A DNA stretch of 64,000 nt from Porphyromonas uenonis DSM 23387 = JCM 13868 (GCF_000482365.1 NZ_KI535307.1:122793-186792); one strand, 5' to 3'; numbered from the stretch's first letter, positions 26,299 to 36,000 are shown. Notes: generated from the letters alone by a model not told the origin. Numbers and translations are program-made.

Positions 26299-27288
26299 CT
26301 AGAGAGCCTGTACTATGAGGTAAGTCATATAGGCGCCGTAGACAACGAGTAGTGCCACGCCCTCCTTGCGACTGATCATGGCTCGTCCCATGACATTGCT
26401 GAAGATGAAGAGGAGGAAGACAGCCACCAGCATCATCATATAGTCCATCAGCTGTATGCCTGCGGGAACTAGGGGCGTGATCGTAGCTGAGGCGCCGAGG
26501 ATGAAGAGAATGTTGAAAATGCTACTCCCCACGACATTGCCGATGGCTAAGTCGGGCTGACGCTTGACAGCGGCCACGACCGATGTCGCCAGCTCTGGTA
26601 GCGAGGTGCCGATAGCTACGATGGTGAGTCCGATGATTGCTTCGCTCACACCCCACGAACGTGCTATACTGGAGGCATTGTCGACGAATAGACGCCCGCC
26701 GAAGATTAGCAGAGCGAGTCCCCCGATAACCTTAACGATCGACAGAAGCATTGAGGGCTTGGCGCTTTTGGTCTCTGGGAGTGATTGGTCAGGCTCGGGC
26801 GCCTTTTCCTTAGCCGCAGACATGAAGGCTAGATAAAGATAGAAGATGAGGAAGCAGAGGAGCACGATGCCGTCGCCACGATCGATGATATTGCCCGAGA
26901 AGCCGCCCGTGAGGAGATGATCACTCGCCATGACGAGACAGATAGCCGTGACCAGCATCGCTATCGGTATGTCTCGCTTCATAGCATCGTGTGTCACACG
27001 GATCGGGTAGATCACAGCGCTGACACCTAGGATGAGGAGAATATTGGAGATGTTACTCCCCACCACATTAGCGATAGCGATGTCAGGCTTATTGGCCAGA
27101 GCGGAGGTGAGGCTTACGACTAGCTCAGGGGCTGAGGTACCAAAGCCTACGATCGTGAGGCCGATCACCAGTTGCGACACACCAAGACGCTCAGCGATCG
27201 TCACAGAGCCATTGGTGAGGAAGTTTGCCCCAACTGTAATCATGACCAAGCCCAGAATGAGCAGTAGGAAGTAGAGTAATATTGACAT
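26299..27288 (-). CDS. Calcium/sodium antiporter (CaCA family, YrbG-like)
   Basis: The 329-aa inner membrane protein has ten predicted helices and the two inverted alpha repeats of the family: IVGFGTSAPELVVSLTSAL near residue 48 and IVAIGTSLPELATSVVAAV near 210. Each is followed by an NVVGSNISNILLILG-type motif. The acidic residues in these repeats bind the cation. It exchanges sodium (or protons) for calcium. It is the last gene of the minus-strand run starting at pyrB. Confidence 0.92.
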   Translation of the reverse strand: MSILLYFLLLILGLVMITVGANFLTNGSVTIAERLGVSQLVIGLTIVGFGTSAPELVVSLTSALANKPDIAIANVVGSNISNILLILGVSAVIYPIRVTHDAMKRDIPIAMLVTAICLVMASDHLLTGGFSGNIIDRGDGIVLLCFLIFYLYLAFMSAAKEKAPEPDQSLPETKSAKPSMLLSIVKVIGGLALLIFGGRLFVDNASSIARSWGVSEAIIGLTIVAIGTSLPELATSVVAAVKRQPDLAIGNVVGSSIFNILFILGASATITPLVPAGIQLMDYMMMLVAVFLLFIFSNVMGRAMISRKEGVALLVVYGAYMTYLIVQAL

Positions 27289-27317
27289 GACGCTTAAGAT
27301 ATAAGGTATAGCATACG

Positions 27318-28607
27318 TTACCAGCCACCAGTGGCTCCACCGCCACCGCCTGAACCACCGCCGAAGCCTCCGCCTCCGAAACCGCCTCCAAAGCTACCGC
27401 CTCCTCGTCCGAATGATCCTCCGAGGATAGAGCCTATGATAGCGCCCGTGACAAAGCCCGAGCCATCATCACGGTAGACTGCGTCATCCTTGTGGTGATC
27501 TTGATCGCAGTAGAGGCAGTGATACTCCTCACGGTTGATGTAGGCGATGCGCCGATCAGCAGAGCGCAAACGCTGCGTACCGACTCGCTGCATAGCGTAG
27601 GTTCCGCAGTGCGGGCAACGCTTGTAGGGTGAGCTTCCGACCACTTCGCCATAGCGTTCTACAGCACCGCAGTTGTCGCATTGCTTGACCAGATAGTGCA
27701 CACTACCGAGTCTCTCTTCCAGTTGCTGTGAGGGTGTGAGGAGCGATAGCTTAGCAGTGTCTGAGAGTCGCTGCAACTTGTTTTGATGGCATGTGGCACA
27801 GCGGAGCGCCTCCTGAGAGAGGCGATAGCGCAGGATAGCGTAGAGAGCGAGGAGTACGACGATGGCGCTCGCTATAAAGAGGAAGCTTCCGCCGATCATA
27901 GCGATCAAAGCTATGAATACGAAGCTAACGATCTGCCTATTGAGTCGCTTGACCCTTTGCTCAGGAGCCGTCTGCTTGTCTCGGTATGAGGCCAGCATGA
28001 CGACACAGAGGATCAGCACCAAGAGGACCACCAATCCATTGAACACGCCATCCGCCACTTGATCTTCCTCGGCTCCATCGGTGCGAGTAGCCCCCTCGTA
28101 GTTTGCCAAGATGGTCTCTTGTATCGCCTGCACGCCCGAGAGGATACCTGTACTATAGTCACCACGCTTGAAGTGTGGCACCATACGATGAGCGATGATC
28201 TGACTGCACAAGGCATCCGGCAGCACGCCCTCTAGTCCGTAGCCCGTCTCTATGCGTATCTGACGACTATCCAGCGAGATGAGCATGACGAAGCCACTAT
28301 TGTCAACCTTAGAACCGACGCCCCAGCCACGCAGTATCTTTAGGGCGAGCTCCTCGATAGAGCCACCGTTGCCTATAGTCGGGAGGGTGATGACGACACC
28401 CTCCACACCATGCGTTTGGCGCAGACTTTGGAGCGTCTCGTTGATACGCTGTAGAGCTTCGGGCTCGATGATGTGCGCTACGTCCGAGACAAACTGCGTG
28501 CTGTCCTGTAGCTGTACGTTGGGGATATCCTCCCACGACAAGGCCTTCTGAGCAGGTAGTGCCCAGAAAGATATCAATAGCCCGAGAAAGAGTAAAGTGC
28601 GCTTCAT
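27318..28607 (-). CDS. TPM domain (YgcG-type) membrane protein with zinc ribbons
   Basis: The 429-aa protein has a signal peptide (to about residue 19), a TPM domain (DVAHIIEPEALQRINETLQSL, then IETGYGLEGVLPDALCSQII, about 40-165), and two transmembrane segments near 190-250. Cys pairs CATCHQNK, CDNCG, CPHCG and CLYCDQ lie between about 275 and 375, consistent with two zinc ribbons. A Gly-rich tail ends GGGGGATGGW, the usual ending of this family. TPM proteins are often encoded next to LemA, as here, and are thought to act at the envelope. Confidence 0.85.
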   Translation of the reverse strand: MKRTLLFLGLLISFWALPAQKALSWEDIPNVQLQDSTQFVSDVAHIIEPEALQRINETLQSLRQTHGVEGVVITLPTIGNGGSIEELALKILRGWGVGSKVDNSGFVMLISLDSRQIRIETGYGLEGVLPDALCSQIIAHRMVPHFKRGDYSTGILSGVQAIQETILANYEGATRTDGAEEDQVADGVFNGLVVLLVLILCVVMLASYRDKQTAPEQRVKRLNRQIVSFVFIALIAMIGGSFLFIASAIVVLLALYAILRYRLSQEALRCATCHQNKLQRLSDTAKLSLLTPSQQLEERLGSVHYLVKQCDNCGAVERYGEVVGSSPYKRCPHCGTYAMQRVGTQRLRSADRRIAYINREEYHCLYCDQDHHKDDAVYRDDGSGFVTGAIIGSILGGSFGRGGGSFGGGFGGGGFGGGSGGGGGATGGW

Positions 28608-28615
28608 GAGGGGAC

Positions 28616-28718
28616 TTAGAGGTTAGAGGTTAGAGGTTAGAGGTTAGAAATTAGAGATTAGAAGGGCTAGGGGCTAGGGAGGTCTCATCTCTAATCTCTA
28701 ACTTCTAATCTCTAAAGC
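28616..28718 (-). repeat. Degenerate heptanucleotide repeat between lemA and the TPM gene
   Basis: Four perfect GGTTAGA heptads (28621-28648) pass in register into AATTAGA, GATTAGA, AGGGCTA, GGGGCTA and then CTAATCT, CTAACTT, CTAATCT. The two halves are complementary, so TTAGAGATTAGAAG (28651-28664) and CTTCTAATCTCTAA (28702-28715) form a 14-bp hairpin. Its position inside a gene run could change expression through repeat number. Confidence 0.8.
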
Positions 28719-28726
28719 TCTAACAA

Positions 28727-29347
28727 CTAAAACTTAACTTGAGGAGCTTGCTCAGCACCAGCCTCTGCCTGGAAGTAAGGACGCTGATGAAAGCCAAAGA
28801 GACCAGCGAAGATGTTCGTCGGGAAGCGACGTACCTTCGTATTGTACTGCTGCGCCTCATTGTTGAAGTCCATGCGAGCCGTCGTGATACGGTTTTCCGT
28901 ACCCTCTAGCTGAGCTTGTAGCTGACGGAAGTTTTCGTCTGCCTTGAGTTCAGGATAACGCTCCACCACAACCATCAGTCTATTAAGTGCACTGGTTAGG
29001 TCTCCCTGAGCTTGCTGGAACTGATTGAGTTGCTCTTGAGTCATTCCATCACCAGCCTGTACGATCGGCTGAGAAGCCTTAGCACGGGCATTGATCACCC
29101 CCTCGAGGGTCTCACGCTCGTGAGAGGCGTAACCCTTGACCGTCTCCACCAGATTGGGGATGAGGTCGGCACGGCGCTGGTATTGGTTTTCCACTTGGCT
29201 CCACGAGGTATTGACCTGCTCGTCTAGCACCACCATAGAGTTGTACTGACCCACGCCCCAGAAGACGAGGAGCAGTACGGCAGCCACGACGATGATCGTT
29301 ATGATGAGACCACGACGTGACTTAGGAGCTGTAGTTTGATTTGTCAT
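28727..29347 (-). CDS. lemA: LemA family protein
   Basis: The 206-aa protein has an N-terminal membrane helix (GLIITIIVVAAVLLLVFWGV) and the LemA signature YNSMVVLDEQVNTSWSQVENQYQRRADLIPNLVETVKGYASHE at about 35-78. The long helical core ends in TARMDFNNEAQQYNTKVRRFPTNIFAGLFGF. LemA proteins are envelope-anchored helical bundles of unclear function, very often paired with TPM proteins as here. Confidence 0.93.
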   Translation of the reverse strand: MTNQTTAPKSRRGLIITIIVVAAVLLLVFWGVGQYNSMVVLDEQVNTSWSQVENQYQRRADLIPNLVETVKGYASHERETLEGVINARAKASQPIVQAGDGMTQEQLNQFQQAQGDLTSALNRLMVVVERYPELKADENFRQLQAQLEGTENRITTARMDFNNEAQQYNTKVRRFPTNIFAGLFGFHQRPYFQAEAGAEQAPQVKF

Positions 29348-29383
29348 AGTATTGAGAGTTTTTTAGTTTGTTAGTTCGTTGTT

Positions 29384-29869
29384 TTAGAGTAGCTCGATGC
29401 GCTCCTCCGAGACCTTGCGTCCACAGTAGTGACAGCATAGTACCTCGTGCTCGGCATCAATTAGGTGAAAGTGAGTACACACTGGCTCATTGTTCGTAAT
29501 GCACTTAGCATTGGGACACTTGACGAAGCCAATGATCTCCTCGGGGAGGTGTAGCGTCCGCTTCTCCACCACCTCATAGTCCTTAATTATGTTGACATGC
29601 ACATCAGGGGCAAGGAGCGCTATACGGCTTACCTCCTCATCGGAGAGCATCCGTCCGGAGATCTTGATGATACCCTTCTTGCCTAGGTAGCGACTATCTA
29701 AGTTATTGCCTATCGTGATAGGCTCCTCCATATCTTCGAGCTGTAGGAGATGGGCTATCTTAAAGAGCTTTCTGGGAGGAATGTGATCTATCACGGTGCC
29801 ATTGCAGATGGCTGTGACCATCATCCCCTCCTGCTGCTTGATTAGAGCTTTCTGAGACTTAGCATTCAT
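29384..29869 (-). CDS. pyrI: Aspartate carbamoyltransferase regulatory subunit
   Basis: PyrI binds nucleotides and tunes the PyrB catalytic trimers. The allosteric domain includes AICNGTVIDHIPPRKLFKIAHLL and the C-terminal zinc domain has CPNAKC and CCHYC. I choose ATG 29869 (MNAKSQKAL), because the TTG at 29893 would overlap pyrB by 11 bases and add unconserved residues; this gives 161 aa. The next gene upstream is pyrB (13-base gap). Confidence 0.93.
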   Translation of the reverse strand: MNAKSQKALIKQQEGMMVTAICNGTVIDHIPPRKLFKIAHLLQLEDMEEPITIGNNLDSRYLGKKGIIKISGRMLSDEEVSRIALLAPDVHVNIIKDYEVVEKRTLHLPEEIIGFVKCPNAKCITNNEPVCTHFHLIDAEHEVLCCHYCGRKVSEERIELL

Positions 29870-29882
29870 AGTGTGTAGTGTG

Positions 29883-30800
29883 TTACTTATCAACTTCTAT
29901 ACCGAGGACCTCGCAGAGTATCGACTGGCGTATGTAGAGCCCGTTTTGAGCTTGGCGAAAGTACTCCGCCTTGGGACTGCTATCCACATCGATAGCTATC
30001 TCATTGACACGAGGTAGCGGGTGGAGGATGCGGAGGTTGTCCTTAGTCCCTTGTAGCATCTCCTTATTAAGTATGTAGACATCCTTGACACGCTCATACT
30101 CCTCCATATCGGTAAAGCGCTCCCGCTGCACCCTAGTCATATAGAGTATGTCGGCATCGGCAATCACCTCGGGGGTAAAGAGCGAAGTCTCCTCATAGCG
30201 CAGATGATGCTCATCGCAATACTGTCTGTACTCCTCGGGAAGCCTCAGCTCGGGCGGTGCGACGAAGGTAAAGCGAGGCGAGAAGAAGCGCATCCCCTCT
30301 ATGAGCGAGTGGATCGTACGTCCGAAGCGCAGGTCGCCCACCATCACGATGTGCAGATCCTTGAGCGAACCCTGTGTAGAGCGGATCGTGTAAAGGTCGA
30401 GGAGCGTCTGCGAAGGGTGCTGATTGGCTCCATCGCCAGCGTTGACGATCGGCACGGGCGAGACCTCCGTAGCATAGAGAGCGGCACCCTCTAGGTAGTG
30501 CCGCATGATGATCACGTCGGCATAGTTAGAGACGATCAGGAGGGTGTCTTTCAGCGACTCGCCTTTCGTCGAGCTGCTAGACTTAGGATCGGAGAAGCCG
30601 ATGACTCGTCCACCCAACCTATTGACCGCCGTCTCAAAGCTCAGTCGGGTACGCGTCGAAGGTTCGAAAAACAGCGTGGCACCCACCATCCCATCCATGA
30701 GATGGCGATTAGGATTAGCCTCAAAGAGTGCAGCCCGGTCCAAGATACGCAGTATATCTTGCTCAGCGCACTGCTCGATAGATACGATATGCTTCATCAT
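29883..30800 (-). CDS. pyrB: Aspartate carbamoyltransferase catalytic subunit
   Basis: PyrB joins carbamoyl phosphate and aspartate, the first committed pyrimidine step. The 305-aa protein has the carbamoyl phosphate loop FEPSTRTR (residues 45-52), the [13 protein letters not shown] 80s loop, and HPLPR near the C terminus. With PyrI it should form the allosteric dodecamer. Confidence 0.96.
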   Translation of the reverse strand: MMKHIVSIEQCAEQDILRILDRAALFEANPNRHLMDGMVGATLFFEPSTRTRLSFETAVNRLGGRVIGFSDPKSSSSTKGESLKDTLLIVSNYADVIIMRHYLEGAALYATEVSPVPIVNAGDGANQHPSQTLLDLYTIRSTQGSLKDLHIVMVGDLRFGRTIHSLIEGMRFFSPRFTFVAPPELRLPEEYRQYCDEHHLRYEETSLFTPEVIADADILYMTRVQRERFTDMEEYERVKDVYILNKEMLQGTKDNLRILHPLPRVNEIAIDVDSSPKAEYFRQAQNGLYIRQSILCEVLGIEVDK

Positions 30801-30912
30801 ACGGCACAGTCTATTTTCATTTCATCCGTAAAGGTACAAAAAAGGTTAGACTACGATACACGCCTATCGCACCTCCTCAGTATATATTGAGGAAATCAGA
30901 AACATCATTCTC

Positions 30913-30996
30913 GAGAAATTGCATTAGCGGGTGAAATGTACGGAATACTCTAATCAACGGAGGTGTTGACTAGTTCAAATAAAGTTCGTACCTTTG
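30913..30996 (+). promoter_or_regulatory. rpsU promoter with 31-bp upstream element
   Basis: TTG at 30966-30968, 20 bases and TACCTTTG at 30989-30996 form a consensus promoter. The 31-bp element (30913-30943) differs by one base from that before tRNA-Ser and again ends exactly 22 bases before TTG. The 5' leader of rpsU would be about 80 bases. Confidence 0.78.
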
Positions 30997-31079
30997 CCCT
31001 CCGAAGTAAAGGACAAGCAGATTGTCCAGAAAATATTCTCATCAAACAAACATAACACACAAAGAACAGTTAGACAAGT

Positions 31080-31277
31080 ATGATAATTGTACCAATCAAA
31101 GAGGGCGAGAACATCGAGCGTGCGCTCAAGCGTTATAAGCGTAAGTACAACGACACTGGTATCGTCCGCACACTACGCAAGCGCCAAGCTTTTCAGAAGC
31201 CCTCAGACGTCAATCGCCGTATGATGGAGAAGGCTCGCTACGTGCAGTCACTCCGCCAGGAAGAGCTAGACGCTTAA
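31080..31277 (+). CDS. rpsU: 30S ribosomal protein bS21
   Basis: The 65-aa basic protein begins MIIVPIKEGENIERALKRYKRKYNDTGI and contains LRKRQAF, the bS21 pattern. It sits near the anti-Shine-Dalgarno end of 16S rRNA. It is a single-gene unit with its own strong promoter. Confidence 0.96.
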   Translation: MIIVPIKEGENIERALKRYKRKYNDTGIVRTLRKRQAFQKPSDVNRRMMEKARYVQSLRQEELDA

Positions 31278-31736
31278 GACCCATCGAGGTCTATCCCACT
31301 AATACTACGAGCCTTCTCTATGAGAGAGACGTTTCTATATAATATAGGCTCGTGATATAGGTAGCACCTCTACGATGATGAATAGAATATTTACGTAGGG
31401 AGTCCCCAATTGGGGTACTTCCTACGTCTTCTGTACCCAGTACTGCTCATTCGTACATGTTGAGAGGTGCTGGGCTTTATTGTATCATCTCGGCTGGGCT
31501 ATTGAGACTGTCCAGCGAGGGCACTCTTTATCCATCAGACCCACTCTCGCACTGTCTGATGCTACAATCGCTCTTGACTCATTCAGCTGAGTTTAACAAA
31601 ATCGAAACATTCAAGAGCTGGTTTTGTTAAGACTTTTAGTTACTTTTGCCGATAGATAGAGCTTAGGACGATACTGCTGACCAGCTCTAAGCTGTCGCTA
31701 CACTAGAAGATACTAATCACTAACAGTTAATTTATT
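31278..31736 (+). other. Spacer between rpsU and the TonB receptor gene
   Basis: The 459 bases hold two hairpins and the receptor promoter. ACGAGCCT/AGGCTCGT (31307-31353) is an 8-bp stem shortly after rpsU. ACGTAGGGAGTCCCC/GGGGTACTTCCTACGT (31393-31427) is a longer, near-perfect palindrome with an AATT centre; either may end rpsU transcription. From 31440 to 31590 I see no gene or RNA family. Confidence 0.6.
31593..31648 (+). promoter_or_regulatory. -7 box and inverted repeat before the TonB receptor gene
   Basis: TACTTTTG at 31641-31648 fits the -7 consensus. TTAACAAAA (31593-31601) and TTTTGTTAA (31622-31630) are a perfect 9-bp inverted repeat ending ten bases before it, a plausible operator covering the -33 region. 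No canonical TTG lies 19-21 bases upstream of the -7 box, which fits an activator- or repressor-controlled promoter. Confidence 0.5.
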
Positions 31737-34346
31737 GTGAACCGCTTATTACTTATCACCACAGCGCTCGCACTCTTACTAGCGAGTAGCTTCTCGTCGC
31801 TTGCTCAGGTGCAGGTGACGGGCAAAGTCCTTGAGAAAGGCACGGACGAGCCTATGCCTAGCGTGACCGTCTACACCGATGGTGGTGCCTCTGGTACCTA
31901 CACTGGAAACGATGGCTCCTTCAAGCTCAGTGTCTCAGCTGGCAGTCAGCTCACACTAAGCTTCGTCGGCTATGAGACGATGCAGCTACGTGTACCAGCC
32001 TCTGCACGGGGGCACTACGACTTTGGAAAGGTCTATATGGAGACCAATGCTATCGGACTAGACGAGGTGCGAGTCATCGCTTCGGTCGTGCCAAAGGATC
32101 GACTAACGCCAGTGCCAGTCTCCAACGTTACGATGAAAGCTATCCAGACGCAAGCGCCAAACATTGAGTTCCCCGAGCTACTCAAAGCGACTCCTTCAGT
32201 CTATGTGACCAAGGGTGGCGGTGGCTTTGGCGACTCCCGCATCAACCTGCGAGGCTTTGACTCTAATAATATAGGTGTCCTGATCAACGGTGTACCTATC
32301 AATGATATGGAGTCGGGCAAGGTCTACTGGTCCAACTGGGCTGGTCTCAACGACGTCAGCAGCTTCATCCAGGTGCAGCGTGGTCTAGGTGCCTCTAAGC
32401 TAGGACTCTCCTCCGTCGGTGGTACCATCAATATGGTGACCAAGAGCACCGATGCCAAGAAGGGCGGTAGCATCTACACGGGTGTAGGTAATGATGGCTT
32501 CCTCAAGACCTCCTTCAATGTCTCTACGGGCCTCATGGACAACGGCTGGGCGATCTCTCTCGCAGGCTCTCGTAGCCAAGGCGATGGATACGTAGATGGG
32601 ACTAACTTCGTCGGCTGGAGCTACTTCGTCAACGTTTCCAAGCGTATCAACGACCACCACCGTCTATCCTTCACCGCCTTTGGAGCGCCTCAGTGGCACA
32701 ATCAGCGCGGACAGATGTACCTCATCGAGGACTATCACAACGCGGCTGAGGGCCGTCGCCTCAACCGTGGTTACGGATATATCAATGGACGTGTAGAGGG
32801 CGGCGCTTACGCACGCAACTTCTACCACAAGCCTCAGATCTCGCTGAACCACTACTGGGATATCAATAAGGAGAGCAGCATCTACACCTCTATCTATGCC
32901 TCTATCTCCAATGGTGGTGGCCGTCGCATCCGTGGTGCTAAGACGGACTGGCTCACACTCGACTACAACACAGGTCGTCCGAAAGACCCCGCAGCCTTTA
33001 TGGGCACTCCAGATGGCCTGCTAGACTACGCTCGAGTTATGGAGGCTAACAGAGCTTCCAACAATGGCTCTCAGCTCATCTTCAGTAATGCGATGAACTC
33101 GCACAACTGGTACGGCCTACTCTCCTACTACACCAATAAGTTTAGCGACCTCTTCAAGCTAACCGCTGGCTTTGATGGACGCTTCTATCAGGGCATCCAC
33201 CGTGAGGTGATCGAGGATCTACTCGGTGGTGACTACTACATAGAGCCACAGAACTCATCAACCAAGCTCATGTACCACAAGCCCTACCAGCCACTTCAGG
33301 TGGGCGACTATATCCAGTACGACAACATCGGCGAGGTACTCTGGAACGGACTCTTCGCACAGGGTGAGTTCACGGGCGAGAACTTCAACGCCTTCATCTC
33401 TGGTGCTGTGTCGCACAAGGGCTATCGCTACGTCAACCTTGGTGGTACGGGCGAGAAGTACGACGCACTGACCCCTCCCGACAAGATCGTCTCTCCGTGG
33501 GCTACTTACCTGCCTTGGAGCGTCAAGGCTGGTGCCAGCTACAAGTTCCTCGAGCACAGCAACGTCTTCGTCAATGCGGGTTACTTCACCATTGCGCCAT
33601 ACTTCCGCAATGTCTTCTTCCGCTACAACACGACCATCAATACGGGAGCTAAGTATGAGCGCGTCTTCACCGGCGAGGTCGGCTACGGATTCAAGATGCG
33701 CAACCTCCGCATCGACCTCAACGGCTACTATACCAAGTGGCTGGACAAGAGCCTCACACGTAGCATGGGCAACAACACAACGGCCAATATCTCTGGTCTA
33801 GATGCTCGCCACGCAGGCGTCGAGCTCGAGGCTACCTACACGCCGATCAAGCCGCTTGACATTCGCTTCATGTTCTCTTGGGGCGACTGGATCTGGGCTG
33901 ACGATGTCAAGGCCGATGTCTTCGACGATGCGCAGCAGTATGTCGGCACGATCAATGCTTTTGTCAAGGGCGTACACGTGGGCAACTCAGCTCAGATGAC
34001 CTCTGCCCTCGGTATCTCGTGGGAGGCACTCAAGGACTTCCGCCTCAAGGCTGACCTCAACTACGCTGGCAAGAACTACGCAGACTTTGACCCGACGAAC
34101 CGCACCAAGGAGACCGACAAGGTGGACGCTTGGCGCCTACCCGACTACGTCACGCTCGATCTCGGAGCTAACTACCGCTTTAACATCGGCTCTTGCGACG
34201 CTACCGTCTACGTCAACGTCAACAACGTGACCAACACCGAGTACATCTCCGACGCTCGCGATGGTAAGAACCACGACATGAAGTCAGCGCTCGTTTACTA
34301 CGGCTTTGGCACGAACTGGGCGACTGGTCTACGCATTAACTTCTAA
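31737..34346 (+). CDS. TonB-dependent outer membrane receptor with carboxypeptidase-like N domain
   Basis: The 869-aa protein starts at GTG and has a signal peptide ending SSLAQ. A CarboxypepD_reg-like domain (about 24-105) comes first, then the plug (NVTMKAIQTQAPNIEFPELLKATPSVYVTKGGGGFGDSRINLRGFD, about 125-235), and a 22-strand barrel that ends in an aromatic residue (GLRINF). It imports a ligand using TonB energy. The substrate cannot be read from the sequence; it is not a SusC-type gene with SusD. The lipoprotein gene follows after 20 bases and is its likely partner. Confidence 0.92.
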   Translation: MNRLLLITTALALLLASSFSSLAQVQVTGKVLEKGTDEPMPSVTVYTDGGASGTYTGNDGSFKLSVSAGSQLTLSFVGYETMQLRVPASARGHYDFGKVYMETNAIGLDEVRVIASVVPKDRLTPVPVSNVTMKAIQTQAPNIEFPELLKATPSVYVTKGGGGFGDSRINLRGFDSNNIGVLINGVPINDMESGKVYWSNWAGLNDVSSFIQVQRGLGASKLGLSSVGGTINMVTKSTDAKKGGSIYTGVGNDGFLKTSFNVSTGLMDNGWAISLAGSRSQGDGYVDGTNFVGWSYFVNVSKRINDHHRLSFTAFGAPQWHNQRGQMYLIEDYHNAAEGRRLNRGYGYINGRVEGGAYARNFYHKPQISLNHYWDINKESSIYTSIYASISNGGGRRIRGAKTDWLTLDYNTGRPKDPAAFMGTPDGLLDYARVMEANRASNNGSQLIFSNAMNSHNWYGLLSYYTNKFSDLFKLTAGFDGRFYQGIHREVIEDLLGGDYYIEPQNSSTKLMYHKPYQPLQVGDYIQYDNIGEVLWNGLFAQGEFTGENFNAFISGAVSHKGYRYVNLGGTGEKYDALTPPDKIVSPWATYLPWSVKAGASYKFLEHSNVFVNAGYFTIAPYFRNVFFRYNTTINTGAKYERVFTGEVGYGFKMRNLRIDLNGYYTKWLDKSLTRSMGNNTTANISGLDARHAGVELEATYTPIKPLDIRFMFSWGDWIWADDVKADVFDDAQQYVGTINAFVKGVHVGNSAQMTSALGISWEALKDFRLKADLNYAGKNYADFDPTNRTKETDKVDAWRLPDYVTLDLGANYRFNIGSCDATVYVNVNNVTNTEYISDARDGKNHDMKSALVYYGFGTNWATGLRINF

Positions 34347-34366
34347 CTCTCAGACACGCAAATAAT

Positions 34367-35680
34367 ATGAAACAGATCACACAGCTCCTCGCAGTCGCAG
34401 CGCTCCTACTGCTCACCGCCTGCAATCCCATGGAGCCAATATATAAGCAGCTTGACTCGGTCGATCATCCGATCCAGAAGAGCGTCGCCTACGCTCTCAC
34501 CGATGCCGACTACAAGACGATCGCCGCAGCCTTTACCAAGCAGGAGGAGGCAGGCTATACCGGCTCCAGCAAGGAGGAGTTTATGAAGCAGGTCAAGCAC
34601 GAGGCGAACTATGTCAAGACGAACCGCACGCTCACCGCGTGGGTCTCTCCCGAGAAGTATGTCCCAGCCCTCATGGCTAAGATGTACCCCGAATGGGGCA
34701 AGGGCTCTGCCGTGACCGTCTCTTATGCCATGCAGCAGCATCCCGCAGAGGATGCCGCTCTGGACAAGCTCATCTCTGTCAAGGTTTCAGCCGACGATGC
34801 TACCAAAGCTGGGCTCACGGCAAAAGACCCTAACAAGTTCTCTAAAGATGAGATCGCTAAGCTGGGCAAGTACCTAGCAACGACCTACGCTGAGAAGGGT
34901 ACCAGCTATCTAGCAAAGGTGTCTCTCGCTGAGGGACAGCGCAACATGCTCTTCATCGGAGAGCGTCTCGCCGATAGCCGCACCTACAAGGTCATCTCAC
35001 CCGCAGAGTACCAAGCCATGGGCAGTAAGTACGGCAACTTCAGCAGCTCGATGCTACCCGAGCGGTACATTCCACAGCTACTGCAGCAGAGCATGCCGTA
35101 CGCTCAGCCAGGTAACCAGCTTATCGTGGTTTACGAGTGGTTTGACAACAAGGTTACCACGCCTGAGTACCAGAGCTTCAAGCTAGAGGGCAATCAGTGG
35201 CGTGTGGCTCAGACCGCAAGCCAGTTTGTCAACCTCGGCAAGCAGTGGATCTTCGACCCGACCATCCGCTTCACGCTGACGGCCGACGACTTTATGACAC
35301 TGCACGCGTGGGTCAAGGCCAATAAGCCCGACTACATCAGCGAGAAGTATCCCGATAATGAGGAGTGGTGGTTCTGCGGTAGTGCTTACTACAAGAACTT
35401 CAACATCGATGCTAACAAGAGCGTCGGTCCTCGTCCCGATGAGGAGGGCAAGTCTACCGAGGAGCTATTCAAGCTACGCCTAGAGCGCATCAAGGAGGGT
35501 CTCAAGCTCATCCTCAAGGCGCGCTATTCGGACAAGCCCGCACAGACCAACGGCATCGACCAGATGTACGTCATCACTACAGGTCTGCGACAAAACTACA
35601 CCAATAGCACCGTGACCTTCACCTACAAGGGCCTCGGCGGTGGCAACTTCGAGTACGTCTCCGGTCCAGACGCGATCTAA
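34367..35680 (+). CDS. Lipoprotein partner of the TonB receptor (unknown family)
   Basis: The 437-aa protein has a lipobox (LLLLTAC, Cys19) and so is a predicted outer membrane lipoprotein. Two similar parts, near TDADYKTIAAAF and TADDFMTLHAWVKANKPDYISEKYP, suggest an internal duplication. The C-terminal part with WWFCGSAYYKNFNIDANKS and a following helix LKLRLERIKEGLKLILKARY recurs in Bacteroidota lipoproteins encoded beside TonB receptors. I recognise no enzyme motif. A role in capturing the ligand of the receptor is inferred from the tight gene pair. Confidence 0.72.
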   Translation: MKQITQLLAVAALLLLTACNPMEPIYKQLDSVDHPIQKSVAYALTDADYKTIAAAFTKQEEAGYTGSSKEEFMKQVKHEANYVKTNRTLTAWVSPEKYVPALMAKMYPEWGKGSAVTVSYAMQQHPAEDAALDKLISVKVSADDATKAGLTAKDPNKFSKDEIAKLGKYLATTYAEKGTSYLAKVSLAEGQRNMLFIGERLADSRTYKVISPAEYQAMGSKYGNFSSSMLPERYIPQLLQQSMPYAQPGNQLIVVYEWFDNKVTTPEYQSFKLEGNQWRVAQTASQFVNLGKQWIFDPTIRFTLTADDFMTLHAWVKANKPDYISEKYPDNEEWWFCGSAYYKNFNIDANKSVGPRPDEEGKSTEELFKLRLERIKEGLKLILKARYSDKPAQTNGIDQMYVITTGLRQNYTNSTVTFTYKGLGGGNFEYVSGPDAI

Positions 35681-35704
35681 CGTAGCGCACTAACTTAAGA
35701 AGCT

Positions 35705-35741
35705 TAGGGGCAGTCGGCTTATCGGTCGGTTGCCCCTATTT
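35705..35741 (+). terminator. Terminator after the receptor-lipoprotein pair
   Basis: TAGGGGCA and TGCCCCTA form an 8-bp stem with extra pairing inside the loop (GTCGGC..), followed by TTTCTTT. It lies 25 bases after the stop. Confidence 0.85.
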
Positions 35742-35793
35742 CTTTGCCTCACCGCACTCCGCATCATTTGTATCGCACTGTCCTGGTATCACT

Positions 35794-35913
35794 TACGAGT
35801 TCCAAAAAAGGTTCCCCTCTTGGAACTTTTTAGTTCCAAGGCTGGAACTTTTCAGTTCCAAGGGAGGAACTTTTCAGTTCCAAGGGAGGAACTTTTCGGT
35901 TCCAACGGTGGAA
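35794..35913 (+). repeat. Array D: 22-bp periodic inverted repeats (GTTCC/GGAAC arms)
   Basis: Five GTTCC arms start at 35811, 35833, 35855, 35877 and 35899, each exactly 22 bases apart and closed by GGAA(C). The lead-in TACGAGTTCCAAAAAA matches arrays A and C. It lies between the terminator and the serB promoter, oriented toward serB. Confidence 0.88.
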
Positions 35914-35948
35914 AGCAAGGTAGAGCTACAAGAGTTTGGATTTTTCAT

Positions 35949-35956
35949 TACCTTTG
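35949..35956 (+). promoter_or_regulatory. Candidate -7 box of serB
   Basis: TACCTTTG matches the consensus and would give a leader of about 40 bases before the serB ATG. TTTG at 35935-35938 is too close to be the -33 partner, so the promoter is only partly supported. Confidence 0.5.
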
Positions 35957-36000
35957 AAGCGTAAAACCATTATGCTAACGACTTATCTTAACCTAATCAT

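Noticed and set aside
31440..31590. Possible structured RNA after rpsU
   Set aside because: Some short complementary pieces (GCTGGGCT, CAGCGAGGG) are present, but no stable fold or known family could be built by eye.
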